Shown: positions 17,587-26,835, counted from the first letter of the stretch. The stretch: DNA of 54,072 nucleotides from CAYWNA01 sp964459305 (GCA_964459305.1 CAYWNA010000069.1:1-54072), one strand, 5' to 3'. A program made the numbers and translations. The notes: generated by a model from the letters alone, not told the origin.

Positions 17587-20366
17587 TGCGTGCGAAGTCA
17601 TCCAGGCTGGCAATCATCGCAATCTTCGCCATAGTTGCGGCGGCGTCGGATGCATCCGCGCAGCCGGATTCTTTCGCTCTGCGCGCAGGGCGGGTTCTGC
17701 CCGTCTCGCCTGATTTGCCCCAAGAGATTCCGGGCGGGGTAATCATCGTCCGCGACGGGCGGATCGCAGCCATCGGCAGCGAAGCCGACGTCGACATTCC
17801 ACCCGATTTGGCCTTGATCGAGTTTCCGGACTGCACCATCACGCCTGGGTTTGTAGCCGCCGCAAGTGAGTTCGGCGGGCGGCACCGAGGCGATGAATCG
17901 CTGGCGGCCGGCTATCGGGCCGTTGACGCTTTCGATTGCTTTGGAGACTACGCCGTATTCCTGGCCGCCGGGGTGACGACCGTGCACGTCAATCCCGGCA
18001 CGCATCGGCTGCTGACTGGGCAAGGCGCGGTGGTGAGGCTTGGCGGATCGCCGCAGAATAGAGTCCTCCGGGCACACGCGGACCTGACGATCAATCTGGG
18101 TCCGGACGTCCACGGTCCACCGCCGGACGTTACGTACTCTTTCCCCGCTTCGGCCGACGTGGCCATTCCGCTCCCTCGTCGCCAGCGACCAGCATCGAGA
18201 ACTGGACAGCTTCTGGCTCTGGACGAGTTGATCCGCGCCGCCTTGGCCGGCAAGCAAGCCGAGCCATACAGCATTCATGCGCCAGCGCTTGCCCAAGCGT
18301 GGAATGAGAAACTGCCGTTGCGGATCCGCGCCGATCGTACAGCCGATTTGCACGGGGCAATCGAGTTTCTACGCGAACGGGAGCGAGCGGGCTATGTCGT
18401 CGGTGGTGCCGAAGCCGATCGTGTGGCCGGCGTTTTGCTTGCCGCAAAGGTGCCGCTGGTGTATCAACCGCGAGACCAGTTCATCGCAGCCGGCGGCGAC
18501 ATCGGAACGGATCCGAATGCATTGTCTGCCGTGGAATGTGATTTCAAGAAGCTGGGCGACTTGAAGCTCGCCTTGTCGCCAAACGATATCGCCAATCTTC
18601 GCTTGGCCGCCGTGCGAGCTTCCGGTGCGGGCCTCAAGCGAGAGCAGGCGTTGGAGGCAATTACCCGCGTCCCGGCCGAGATTCTCGGCGTAGATGATCG
18701 AGTCGGAAGCCTGGCGGTTGGCAGAGACGCCGATCTGGTCGTCTTGACGGGCGATCCGCTGGCCGTTTCCTCTCATGTCCAACAGGTGTACGTTCACGGG
18801 CGCAGTGTCTTCGAACCGCCGACCCAAGGGGCGCTGGTTGTCAAGGCCGATACGGTTTGGGCTGGTCCCGGCAAGTGGATTTCGGACGGGCAAATCCTGG
18901 TCGAGGACGGGAAGATCGTCTCGGTCGGCCGCAGCGTTCCCCATCCCCGCTTCGCCCGCGTGATCGATGTCCGTCCCGGCGGGTTCGTCACCCCCGGTTT
19001 CATCGACGCCCATAGCCACCTGGGCCTGGACGGCGACAGGACGCAGGTCACGAGCGATATGCGTCTGTCGAAGCTGTTGGGCGCGGCGGACGTGACCGAC
19101 GCCCGCGTTTCTGCTGCCGGTATCACCACGGTGCTCCTGTCGCCCTATGCACTCTCCAACAGCAAGGGCGCGGCGTGCGCGGCAGTCAAGACGGTTGGCT
19201 CGCGACGCAGTGAACGCGTCATTCGCGATCCGGCCGCCGTGTTGCTCGACGTCAGCCAGTCCGATCCGCTCGCAATCGCCGAAGTCCTCGGCAAGACGCT
19301 GGCCGCCGGACAGAAATACCTCGACTCATGGACCAAATACGAAAAGGAGCTCAAGGAGTTCCTGGAAAAGGCAGCAAAGGGCGAAAAGCCGGATGAGGAC
19401 AAGGACAAGAAGGATGAGGAGAGCAAAGAGTCTTCCGAACCGGACCCCGTCACGGGCACTTGGGAAGCCACGATCACCGGCGTGCCCATGCCCGAACCGA
19501 TTACGGCCACCATCGTCGTACGACTGACCGACTCGCAGGTCGAAGGTCGCATCACTCGGTCCAGCATGGGCATGATCGCTCGATTATCCGGCCACTTCGA
19601 CGGCAAGCACTTGTCGGCCGAGATTGTACCCGATGTGGACATCCCGGGTCTCAATCCACCCATCGAATTGGAAGTCGACCACGACAAAGAGGAGCATTTC
19701 AAAGGCACGATCTCGGCGATGGGGATCACGGCCGAGGTCGAGGGCGATCGGGTCGACAAGACAGCGGTTGAACTGAAAGTGGAACGACGACGACGACGTG
19801 GAAAAGACGGTCGTCCCCTTCCACCCAAGGTGGACGAAAGCCTGGAACCGCTCAAGGCCTTGCTTGAGAAGGAGCTTCCCCCTGTGGTCAAGGTATCGAC
19901 GCCGGCCCAGATAAGCGAAGTGCTTGCGTTTTTCGTTGACAAGCACAAGTTGTCGGTAACGCTCGTCGGTGCGGAAGGGGCGTCTTCGCACGCCGCCAAA
20001 CTTGCCGAGAAGAAGGTGACCGTCGTCGTTCCGCCGAACGTGCTGCGCAAGCGGCAGTACCGCGACTACCACCAAGCCGACGATCTCAGCCGGCGCGGCG
20101 TGCCGATCGCGTTTCAAAGCAATGCCGAGGACGGCGCCCGGCATCTTCCCGCCGTGGTGATGTACGCCGTGGAACGCGGAATGGCTTCCGATGCGGCCCT
20201 TGAAGCGCTGACCGTCGGCGCGGCCAAGGCGTTCAAGATCGACGATCGTGTCGGCACGATCGAACCCGGCAAGGACGCGGATCTGGTCATCTTCAGTGGT
20301 CATCCATTCGAAGAGGCCGGCCGAGTTCTCAGAATCGTCGTGGACGGAAAGGAGGTGCGACCATGA
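17586..20366 (+). CDS. Fused double amidohydrolase-like protein (paralogues 5a and 5b)
   Basis: 926 residues, about twice the family length. Signal peptide to about SDASAQ. Domain A (about 30-415) ends VGSLAVGRDADLVVLTGDPLA and has GFVAAASEFGG at the HxH site. Domain B (about 420-926) has a true AHSH (H476, H478) in GFIDAHSHLGLDGD but reads FQSNAEDGA at the late Asp site, and ends VGTIEPGKDADLVIFSGHPF. Between B's front and back lie a charged linker and a roughly 120-residue beta-barrel-like insert (TGTWEATITGVPMPEPI ... GTISAMGITAEVEGD). Activity of either half is doubtful. Neighbouring starts and stops overlap on both sides. Confidence 0.85.
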   Translation: MRAKSSRLAIIAIFAIVAAASDASAQPDSFALRAGRVLPVSPDLPQEIPGGVIIVRDGRIAAIGSEADVDIPPDLALIEFPDCTITPGFVAAASEFGGRHRGDESLAAGYRAVDAFDCFGDYAVFLAAGVTTVHVNPGTHRLLTGQGAVVRLGGSPQNRVLRAHADLTINLGPDVHGPPPDVTYSFPASADVAIPLPRRQRPASRTGQLLALDELIRAALAGKQAEPYSIHAPALAQAWNEKLPLRIRADRTADLHGAIEFLRERERAGYVVGGAEADRVAGVLLAAKVPLVYQPRDQFIAAGGDIGTDPNALSAVECDFKKLGDLKLALSPNDIANLRLAAVRASGAGLKREQALEAITRVPAEILGVDDRVGSLAVGRDADLVVLTGDPLAVSSHVQQVYVHGRSVFEPPTQGALVVKADTVWAGPGKWISDGQILVEDGKIVSVGRSVPHPRFARVIDVRPGGFVTPGFIDAHSHLGLDGDRTQVTSDMRLSKLLGAADVTDARVSAAGITTVLLSPYALSNSKGAACAAVKTVGSRRSERVIRDPAAVLLDVSQSDPLAIAEVLGKTLAAGQKYLDSWTKYEKELKEFLEKAAKGEKPDEDKDKKDEESKESSEPDPVTGTWEATITGVPMPEPITATIVVRLTDSQVEGRITRSSMGMIARLSGHFDGKHLSAEIVPDVDIPGLNPPIELEVDHDKEEHFKGTISAMGITAEVEGDRVDKTAVELKVERRRRRGKDGRPLPPKVDESLEPLKALLEKELPPVVKVSTPAQISEVLAFFVDKHKLSVTLVGAEGASSHAAKLAEKKVTVVVPPNVLRKRQYRDYHQADDLSRRGVPIAFQSNAEDGARHLPAVVMYAVERGMASDAALEALTVGAAKAFKIDDRVGTIEPGKDADLVIFSGHPFEEAGRVLRIVVDGKEVRP

Positions 20367-21637
20367 CCCGACGTGCGCGTCTTGGGCAACGAGTTTTGCG
20401 ATGGTGGGCGCTGTGCGGACTGCTAGTGATGTCCGTCGCGACGGTGAGGTCGCAGGCCGTGGCCGGCGAGCCCGAGCGGCTGGCGTTTCGAGTTGGCAAG
20501 TTGGTCACCATGGACGCCAAAGACCGCGTGCTGAACAACGCCGTGGTATTGATCGCCAAGGGAAAGATCGTACGGATCGGCTCAGCGGCCAAAGTCGCTA
20601 TCCCCGATGGCTATAAGCTGATCGAAATGCCGGATCACTGGCTCCTTCCCGGCTTGGTCGACGCACATAACCACGCCGCTGGGTACATGCGCGACTTGCA
20701 CGACTACGTCTATCTGACGAACCCAGGACTTCGAACGCTGGAGGCGTTGGAACCGGAAAGCGACAACAACAAACGCTCACGGGCAGCCGGGGTCACCACC
20801 GTCCTGAACATCCCCGGCAGCGGAAACAACCTGAGCGGTTTTGGGACCATCACGAAGCTGGCCGGCGAGAATGTCGACGAGATGCTGATTCGGTCGCCAG
20901 GCTGCCTGAAGATCTCGCAGGCCGGCAACCCCGAACGCTATTGGTACGGTGTCAGTCGTACGTTCATGTACTACAACCTCAGGCAGACGCTGGAGAAGGG
21001 CCGAGCCTATCACGAGGCTTGGGAACGATACGAGAAAGGCGAATCCAAAGAGAAGCCCGAGTTTGACCTCTTCTGGGAAGACTTCCGAGACGCCTTTCGG
21101 CGAGATATGATTTCCCTGATCCATACGCAGATGTATCAGGTGGTGATGTCCAGCGTCGACATGTTGGCCAAGAAACTGGGGCTCCGCATCGTTTTGGGGC
21201 ATAGCACGTTCGACGCTTACAAGACGGCTCCGCTGGTGGTCGAACAGGGCGATGTCTACACGACGAACGGTCCCAGGCAAATCCATTTCGATCGGCATCA
21301 ACGCAAGATCATGGGCAATGCGGCGCGGTGGTGGCAGGGCGGGGTACGCAAGCTCGGCGTGAACACCGATGCACCCGTCGTGCCCCAGGAAGAACTGCCG
21401 TTTCAAGCCGCCATGGCCTGTTACTACGGCTGGAAACCATACGAAGCGCTGCGCGGCATTACCCGGATCCCGGCTGAGACCCTGATGATCGAAGATCGCG
21501 TCGGATCGATCGAACGAGGTAAGGACGCAGACCTGGGATTTTGGACGGGCGATCCCATCGACCCTCGATCCGCCTGCGAACTGACGGTGATCAACGGCCG
21601 GATCGTCTACGACGCCAGCGAACGACGGGAGTTCTAG
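20363..21637 (+). CDS. Amidohydrolase, the one paralogue with an intact metal site
   Basis: 424 residues, signal peptide near the start (WALCGLLVMSVATVRSQA). Ligands of the imidazolonepropionase-like subtype are all visible: H102 and H104 in GLVDAHNHAAGY, H254 in LIHTQMYQ, H280 in VLGHSTFD and D336 in VNTDAPVVP. The C-terminal GSIERGKDADLGFWTGDPID is canonical. It should be a metal-dependent hydrolase of a cyclic amide, peptide-like or related C-N bond in the periplasm; the substrate is unknown. It lacks the K/E-rich linker of its neighbours. ATG overlaps the preceding stop (ATGA). The best candidate for the catalytic partner of the degenerate paralogues. Confidence 0.88.
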   Translation: MTRRARLGQRVLRWWALCGLLVMSVATVRSQAVAGEPERLAFRVGKLVTMDAKDRVLNNAVVLIAKGKIVRIGSAAKVAIPDGYKLIEMPDHWLLPGLVDAHNHAAGYMRDLHDYVYLTNPGLRTLEALEPESDNNKRSRAAGVTTVLNIPGSGNNLSGFGTITKLAGENVDEMLIRSPGCLKISQAGNPERYWYGVSRTFMYYNLRQTLEKGRAYHEAWERYEKGESKEKPEFDLFWEDFRDAFRRDMISLIHTQMYQVVMSSVDMLAKKLGLRIVLGHSTFDAYKTAPLVVEQGDVYTTNGPRQIHFDRHQRKIMGNAARWWQGGVRKLGVNTDAPVVPQEELPFQAAMACYYGWKPYEALRGITRIPAETLMIEDRVGSIERGKDADLGFWTGDPIDPRSACELTVINGRIVYDASERREF

Positions 21638-21640
21638 GTT

Positions 21641-21878
21641 GTAGGGTGGGCCAAGTGGGCCAAAGACAAAGGCCTCATTGAAGGAAAACGTTTATCCAAT
21701 GATAAGACGCCAGGATCACGAGAAACCGAACGCCGGCCCACCAGAATGCGCGCTCCATTCGATGGTGCGCGCATTTCGGTGGGCCGCGTTCGCCTTTCGG
21801 TTTCGTGAAACATTATCCGTTGGACACGCCTCACGGCGTGTCAACCGCATCGACCTTGGTCCACTTGGCCCACCCTAC
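21641..21878. repeat. 238-bp nested inverted-repeat element (MITE-like)
   Basis: Outer arms GTAGGGTGGGCCAAGTGG (from 21641) and CCACTTGGCCCACCCTAC (to 21878) match almost perfectly. Inside lie further mirrored layers: GAAACCGAACGC with GCGTTCG...CGGTTTC, and a core 21735-21785 (GGCCCACC...GCGCGC with GCGCGC...GGTGGGCC). The element overlaps the 5' part of the next gene, keeping the frame open across it. No direct target duplication was evident by eye. Confidence 0.85.
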
Positions 21879-23228
21879 GCGCTGCCCACACTTCTCGTCG
21901 TGGCGATTCTCGCAGCCTCTACCGGTCGTGCCCAGGACGACGCGGAAGAGACGTTCGTCGTCATCAAGGCCGGGCGTGTGATCACCGTGGCCGGCGAGGA
22001 ACACATTCGGGCCGAGGTTGTTTTGGTCGATGGGAAGGTCCGACTGGTGGGCACGGCTCTGGATTACCCGAAATCCGCGAAGGTGATCGACGCTCGCCGA
22101 GAAGTCGTCATGCCGGGCATGATTCACCCGCGAACGCGATGGCAACTGCCCCGCTACACCCGTTCAGGCCTCCACGGGGACCGCAGCGCGGCAAAGGAAG
22201 TCTACTTGGACCACATCGACTTCGAGCCGTTTGTCGAGGCAGGGTTCACCGCCGTGTGCTTCTATCCGTACGGAACCGGCGCGACCGGTCCCGGCGCCGT
22301 TTACCGTACGGCCGGAGAAGAGAAGTCACGCGATCTGGGAGCCGCCTATCTACGGATCACGATGTCCAGCCCCGGCCGTGACAAGAAGACGATACGCGAC
22401 GCGGTCGGCAAGGCGAAGAAGGAGATTGAGAAGGTCGAAAAGGCTCGCAAGGAATGGGAGGAGAAACAGAAAAAGGCCAAGGAAGAAGCCGCCAAGAAAG
22501 CGAAGGAAAAGCCCAAGGAGGGCGAGAAGCCGAAAGAAGAACCCAAAACAGCGACAGCCGCGGAAGAGAAGACTCCGGCAAAGAAGGAAGGCGACGCGGC
22601 TGCCAAGGACAAGGAGAAGAAGCCCGACGTATTCACGCCGCCAAAGATCGATCCGGCCGTCCTGCCGTTTGTCAAGTGGATTCGTGACAAGAAAGGTCCG
22701 CAGCTGCTGTTCGAACTGTATCGGGCGTCGGACCTTCGCCACCTGGACGATGCTCTGCGAACAGCGCCTGAACTGCCGGCCACGCTGGTCTATCTTGGCG
22801 GAAGCTATTCGCCGGACTATCACCATGTGATCAAGGATCTTGTCAAGCGCGAGGCAACCGTACTCGTATCCCCGCAGATCGGAAACCTGCCGTACACGGT
22901 GACTCGCCATAATCTTGCCGCGGAACTCGCTGTGGCCGGCTGCGAAGTGGTCCTGCTGCCCACCAGCGATTCATCTTCTGAACTGAAGGGCTTTCGCGTC
23001 CGGTTGGCGGAATTGGTACGCGCCGGTCTGCCACGCGGCGACGCGTTGAAGGCGGTCACGATGCATCCGGCCAAGGCTCTAGGCGTTGCGGATCGGCTGG
23101 GAACGATTGAAAAAGGCAAAGACGCTGATCTTATTTTTCTCGACGGCGACCCCCTCAATCCCCTCACTCGAATAACTCGCGTGATGACGCTCGGCGAAAT
23201 CGTATGGGAGGCCCCGCGAAAACCATGA
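21699..23228 (+). CDS. Amidohydrolase-like paralogue 6, leader overwritten by an inverted repeat
   Basis: The frame starts within the 238-bp repeat: TTG 21678, ATG 21699 or ATG 21762 are possible, none with a good ribosome site. The signal-like LPTLLVVAILAASTGRAQ begins only after about 65 residues read from repeat DNA. The family start AGRVITVAGEEHIRAEVVLVDGKV and end LGTIEKGKDADLIFLDGDPLN are clear. The HxH site reads GMIHPRTRWQ, and no late Asp motif is found (LLPTSDSSSE). A K/E-rich helical linker spans about 230-315. Likely exported, non-catalytic, and perhaps poorly translated since the original start seems lost. Confidence 0.8.
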   Translation: MIRRQDHEKPNAGPPECALHSMVRAFRWAAFAFRFRETLSVGHASRRVNRIDLGPLGPPYALPTLLVVAILAASTGRAQDDAEETFVVIKAGRVITVAGEEHIRAEVVLVDGKVRLVGTALDYPKSAKVIDARREVVMPGMIHPRTRWQLPRYTRSGLHGDRSAAKEVYLDHIDFEPFVEAGFTAVCFYPYGTGATGPGAVYRTAGEEKSRDLGAAYLRITMSSPGRDKKTIRDAVGKAKKEIEKVEKARKEWEEKQKKAKEEAAKKAKEKPKEGEKPKEEPKTATAAEEKTPAKKEGDAAAKDKEKKPDVFTPPKIDPAVLPFVKWIRDKKGPQLLFELYRASDLRHLDDALRTAPELPATLVYLGGSYSPDYHHVIKDLVKREATVLVSPQIGNLPYTVTRHNLAAELAVAGCEVVLLPTSDSSSELKGFRVRLAELVRAGLPRGDALKAVTMHPAKALGVADRLGTIEKGKDADLIFLDGDPLNPLTRITRVMTLGEIVWEAPRKP

Positions 23229-24826
23229 CAAGCCGATCGACAGTGCATACCCCAGCGCAGCAAGGTCTTCTTCGTAGGACGGATTGCCAATCCGTCCGTC
23301 GCGGAACGAAACATAGTGGTGGGGCTCCGGCTAGACGACACGGATCGTGCAATCCCGCCACAGTCAACTTCTTCGGTCTCGCATCCGTATCTCACGGACG
23401 GATTGGCAATCCGTCCTACTCTTTTGCAGCTTCAGCGCATACTCTCTGCGAATTCGTCCTGGCCTGTATACTCGCGCTTGGCCTATCCAGCGCGCCGGCT
23501 GCGGAACCGGAGCCTAAACCGAAAGATGAACCGGCGGCCGCCGCCGTCAAGAAACCGGCCGACAAGAAGAAGGAAGAAGACAAGGAAGAGAAGGCCAAAA
23601 AGCCGGACTGCTTTCTTGCCGTGACCGGGGCCATCGTTCACACGATCAGCGGAGCGACCCTCAGCGAGCCCACGGTCCTTTCAAAGAACGGCAAGATCAC
23701 AGCGATTGGCCACGACGTGGCGATCCCTGGGAAAGCGGAGGTCCTGGATGCATCGGGCTTTCATCTCTATCCCGGTCTAGTGGCCGTCAGCAGCAGCAGC
23801 ATTGTGGGCGGCGAGCCGCCAGAGGACAACACGGATGTTTTCGGTCTGTACATGACTCTTGGCCTGGCTGGCGGGATAACTACGGTTGCCAGCGGCAACA
23901 CGGCAGCCAAGCTGACGTTCGGGACCCTTGAAGATCAGGTGGTGAAGCGAAAGCTGCTTCACAAGCTGCAGTACAGCACGCAGAATCCTGACGGACGCCG
24001 CAAGCTTCGCCAGCAACTCGAACGTGTCCGCCAGTACATGCGAGATCTGGAAGCCCACGAAGAAGAGAAGAAAGCCGACCCCAAGGCAAAACCACCGGAC
24101 AAAGCGTGGCTGCAGCGCGAGTACGAGACGGCATTGAAACTCTTGAAACACGAACTCACAGCCGTCGCCGACGCGAACACAGCGAAAGAACTGCAGGATC
24201 TGGCCGGCTTGGCCGAAGCGTACGGGCTGCGTTTGGTCGTTCGCGGTGCGCGTGAGGGGTGGGTCGTGGCACCGGCCATGGCCCGCGCCGGGCTCCGCGC
24301 CGTGATCACGCCGCGTACTCGACGGGACCGGGACGAGCGCGTGAACCGCCCCAATGGTTCGTCGATCGAAAACGCCCGCATTCTCTACGATCACGGCGTG
24401 ACATTCGCAATTGTCCCGTCGAGCAACCGCATTGCTACTTGGGGCATCGCCGGACGCGATTTGATGCATCTACCCATGGAAGCGGCTTTTGCCGTCCGCG
24501 GCGGCCTGCCGAATGACGCCGCCATCCGTGCGATCACCATTGATGCCGCCCGCATCCTCGGCGTCGATCATCGAGTCGGTTCAATCGAGGTAGGAAAGGA
24601 TGCCGATTTTTCCATCGTCGATGGCGAATTACTGCACTACATGACAATGGTCCGCTGGACCGTGGTCAACGGCCGCATCGTCTACGACAAAGAAAATGAA
24701 TCCCTCCTGAATCACATCCGGCCCGACGGCAAACTCGACGCCCCACCGCCGGCGGACCACTGGCCGCGCAGTCTCGGCGAACCGTTCCGGAACGACGCGG
24801 ACCGCAAAACGCCCGCCGGGTCATGA
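23225..24826 (+). CDS. Amidohydrolase-like paralogue 7 with repeat-coded leader
   Basis: 533 residues from ATG 23225, which overlaps the previous stop (ATGA) as in sister genes. Residues 17-65 are read from a 146-bp inverted repeat (RRTDCQSVRR at one end, GRIGNPSY at the other), so the signal-type segment (FVLACILALGLSSAPAA) starts near residue 75. A K/E-rich stretch follows it directly. The HxH site reads GLVAVSSSSI and the late region FAIVPSSNRIATWG, so the metal site is gone; VGSIEVGKDADFSIVDGEL closes the fold. Last amidohydrolase-like gene of the array. Confidence 0.83.
   Translation: MTSRSTVHTPAQQGLLRRTDCQSVRRGTKHSGGAPARRHGSCNPATVNFFGLASVSHGRIGNPSYSFAASAHTLCEFVLACILALGLSSAPAAEPEPKPKDEPAAAAVKKPADKKKEEDKEEKAKKPDCFLAVTGAIVHTISGATLSEPTVLSKNGKITAIGHDVAIPGKAEVLDASGFHLYPGLVAVSSSSIVGGEPPEDNTDVFGLYMTLGLAGGITTVASGNTAAKLTFGTLEDQVVKRKLLHKLQYSTQNPDGRRKLRQQLERVRQYMRDLEAHEEEKKADPKAKPPDKAWLQREYETALKLLKHELTAVADANTAKELQDLAGLAEAYGLRLVVRGAREGWVVAPAMARAGLRAVITPRTRRDRDERVNRPNGSSIENARILYDHGVTFAIVPSSNRIATWGIAGRDLMHLPMEAAFAVRGGLPNDAAIRAITIDAARILGVDHRVGSIEVGKDADFSIVDGELLHYMTMVRWTVVNGRIVYDKENESLLNHIRPDGKLDAPPPADHWPRSLGEPFRNDADRKTPAGS
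23274..23419. repeat. 146-bp element with 26-bp perfect inverted ends, inside CDS
   Basis: GTAGGACGGATTGCCAATCC... (23274-23299) is the exact reverse complement of 23394-23419. Each arm is itself a palindrome around ATTGCCAAT. About 94 bp of unique sequence lies between. No stop codon occurs in the host frame. The same arm read from the opposite strand yields RRTDWQSV, so the arms encode nearly the same peptide in either orientation. Confidence 0.9.
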
Positions 24827-24960
24827 GTGCGCAATCGCGGACCTTTGCCTCGGCCCAAACACCCGACCCCTTCGATCGCGGGCTATGGATCAATTTGCGA
24901 AAACCGCGTAGGCTTATTCAAGCGGCGTTCACTCTTGATACCCTGTTTACGCAAACGCCA

Positions 24961-26835
24961 ATGGACTCGAACCGTATTGACATCGAGAAGATCTACTGCC
25001 AACGCCGGGACATGTTCGCCGAGGCGGAGGTGCGATACGCCATTCGGGATCGCGCGTTGACACACTTGCGCACGGTCGCATTTCTCGTTTCCGTGGCGTT
25101 GTTCGGATTGGGGTGGATCAGTGGACACGGGTGCCTGTGGTATTGGGCCGGGGGAGCGGCCGTTGCTGGTTTCCTTGCTCTGGCGACGTATCACGAGCAT
25201 GTGGAGCGGGAGTTGAAACGCTGCCGCTTGTCGCGGCAGATCAACGTGCAGGCGATCGCCCGTCTCGACCGAGACTGGGACGCCTTGCCTGAGACGTCCG
25301 TTGAAGTGCCGCCGGAACATCAGGCAACGGCGGACGATCTTGACTTGATCGGGCACGCCTCGATATTTCACTTTCTGTGCACCGCCAATACGCCAACGGG
25401 GATTCGGGTCTTGCGGGATTGGCTGTTCGAGCCGGCATCGCCGGACGAGATTCGCTTAAGGCAGCAGGCTGTCGCCGAGCTCGCACCGCAACTGGAGTTG
25501 CGCGAGAAACTGATCCTCGAAGGACGCCTGCTGGCCGATCGAGGGAACGTGACCGACGAGTTTATCCACTGGGGAGAAGGTGGCCCCTGGCTGGGGGCGC
25601 GGCCGTGGATCCTATGGTTGTGCCGGATTCTCCCGGTTGTCGGTGTGTTGATCGTCGTCCTAACGTGTTCCGGGGGACTACCGGCCGACGCTGGCGGCTT
25701 GGCAATCTTCGGTGCCTTGGTTGCCAATATTCTTGTCACGATTTTCTGTGTAGGAAACGTTCACGACATCTTCGCTAGGATCAATGTGCGAGGCGGAGAA
25801 GTGCGACGCTATCTGCGCATGTTCGAACTCATGTACTCGATGCCCGACTCGACGACGAAGTTGGACGCCATCAAACGTGAGGCCACGACGCGCGGCGGAG
25901 GTGTTCTGCGACGCATGCGCGAACTGCGTCTGATTACGGACCTGGCCGGAATCAGCCGCTCGCCGCTGTTTTTCTTTTTCGTCTACATTCCGCTGCAGAT
26001 CGCATTTCTATACGATTTCCACATCTTGAATCTGCTCGAAATATGGCAACGAAAATACGGCAAGTACGCGCGCGACTGGTTCCTGGCATTGGGCGAGTTC
26101 GAAACGCTTGCATCGTTGGCGGCGTTGGCCCACGATAATCCAAGTTGGGCGTTGCCCGAGGTGGACGAATCGGCGAGACGTTTCGAGGCCCGCAAACTGG
26201 GACATCCTCTCCTGCCGGACCAGACGCGCGTGGCCAACGACGTGGAAGTCGGGCCGGCGGGTACGTTCCTGTTGGTCACTGGGTCGAACATGTCGGGCAA
26301 GAGTACGTTGCTGCGAGCGATCGGCGTGAATGCGGTTTTGGCTCAAGCCGGTGCTCCGGTGTGCGCCGAGCAGCTCGTGATGCCCCCGGTGGCCCTGGCA
26401 ACGAGCATGCGGATACGCGACTCGCTGGAGCGCGGCGTATCGTCTTACATGGCCGAATTGCTGCGATTGAAGGAGGTGGTCGACCTTGCGAGGGCCTTCG
26501 AGACGCGAGGCGGCCGCATGCTCCTTTACCTGTTGGACGAAATCCTGCAAGGTACGAATTCCGGGGAACGGCACGTTGCGGTGGTGCAGGTTCTCCGACA
26601 TTTGCTTCAACACGGCGCCATCGGGGCCGCTTCGACGCACGACCTGGAGTTGGCCGCGAGCGAACCACTGAGCAGTGCCTGCTGCCCGATTCACTTCCGC
26701 GAGACGTTGCACGATCATGACGCGGAGAAACCAATGACGTTCGACTACAAACTGCGGCCCGGCGTCGCGACTACGACCAACGCGTTGAAGCTGCTGGAAC
26801 TTGTCGGCCTCGCAGACCAGGAAGAACAACCATGA
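24961..26835 (+). CDS. Membrane-anchored MutS-like ATPase
   Basis: 624 residues from ATG 24961. An upstream ATG (24823) would overlap the previous stop (ATGA) and add 46 unconserved residues. Two hydrophobic hairpins (about 40-85 and 215-270) precede a MutS core (lever/clamp-like helices) and domain V: Walker A TGSNMSGKSTLL (441-449), then YLLDEILQGTNSGER as Walker B with signature, and STHDLELA. The mismatch-recognition domain of true MutS is absent and membrane spans replace it, matching the YshD/MutS-like membrane family rather than repair MutS. Function of that family is unclear. Its stop overlaps the PilT-like start. Confidence 0.8.
   Translation: MDSNRIDIEKIYCQRRDMFAEAEVRYAIRDRALTHLRTVAFLVSVALFGLGWISGHGCLWYWAGGAAVAGFLALATYHEHVERELKRCRLSRQINVQAIARLDRDWDALPETSVEVPPEHQATADDLDLIGHASIFHFLCTANTPTGIRVLRDWLFEPASPDEIRLRQQAVAELAPQLELREKLILEGRLLADRGNVTDEFIHWGEGGPWLGARPWILWLCRILPVVGVLIVVLTCSGGLPADAGGLAIFGALVANILVTIFCVGNVHDIFARINVRGGEVRRYLRMFELMYSMPDSTTKLDAIKREATTRGGGVLRRMRELRLITDLAGISRSPLFFFFVYIPLQIAFLYDFHILNLLEIWQRKYGKYARDWFLALGEFETLASLAALAHDNPSWALPEVDESARRFEARKLGHPLLPDQTRVANDVEVGPAGTFLLVTGSNMSGKSTLLRAIGVNAVLAQAGAPVCAEQLVMPPVALATSMRIRDSLERGVSSYMAELLRLKEVVDLARAFETRGGRMLLYLLDEILQGTNSGERHVAVVQVLRHLLQHGAIGAASTHDLELAASEPLSSACCPIHFRETLHDHDAEKPMTFDYKLRPGVATTTNALKLLELVGLADQEEQP

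Noticed and set aside
14361..23419. CRISPR array made by the repeats
   Set aside because: The repeats are of different families, unevenly spaced and palindromic, with no regular spacers and no cas genes.
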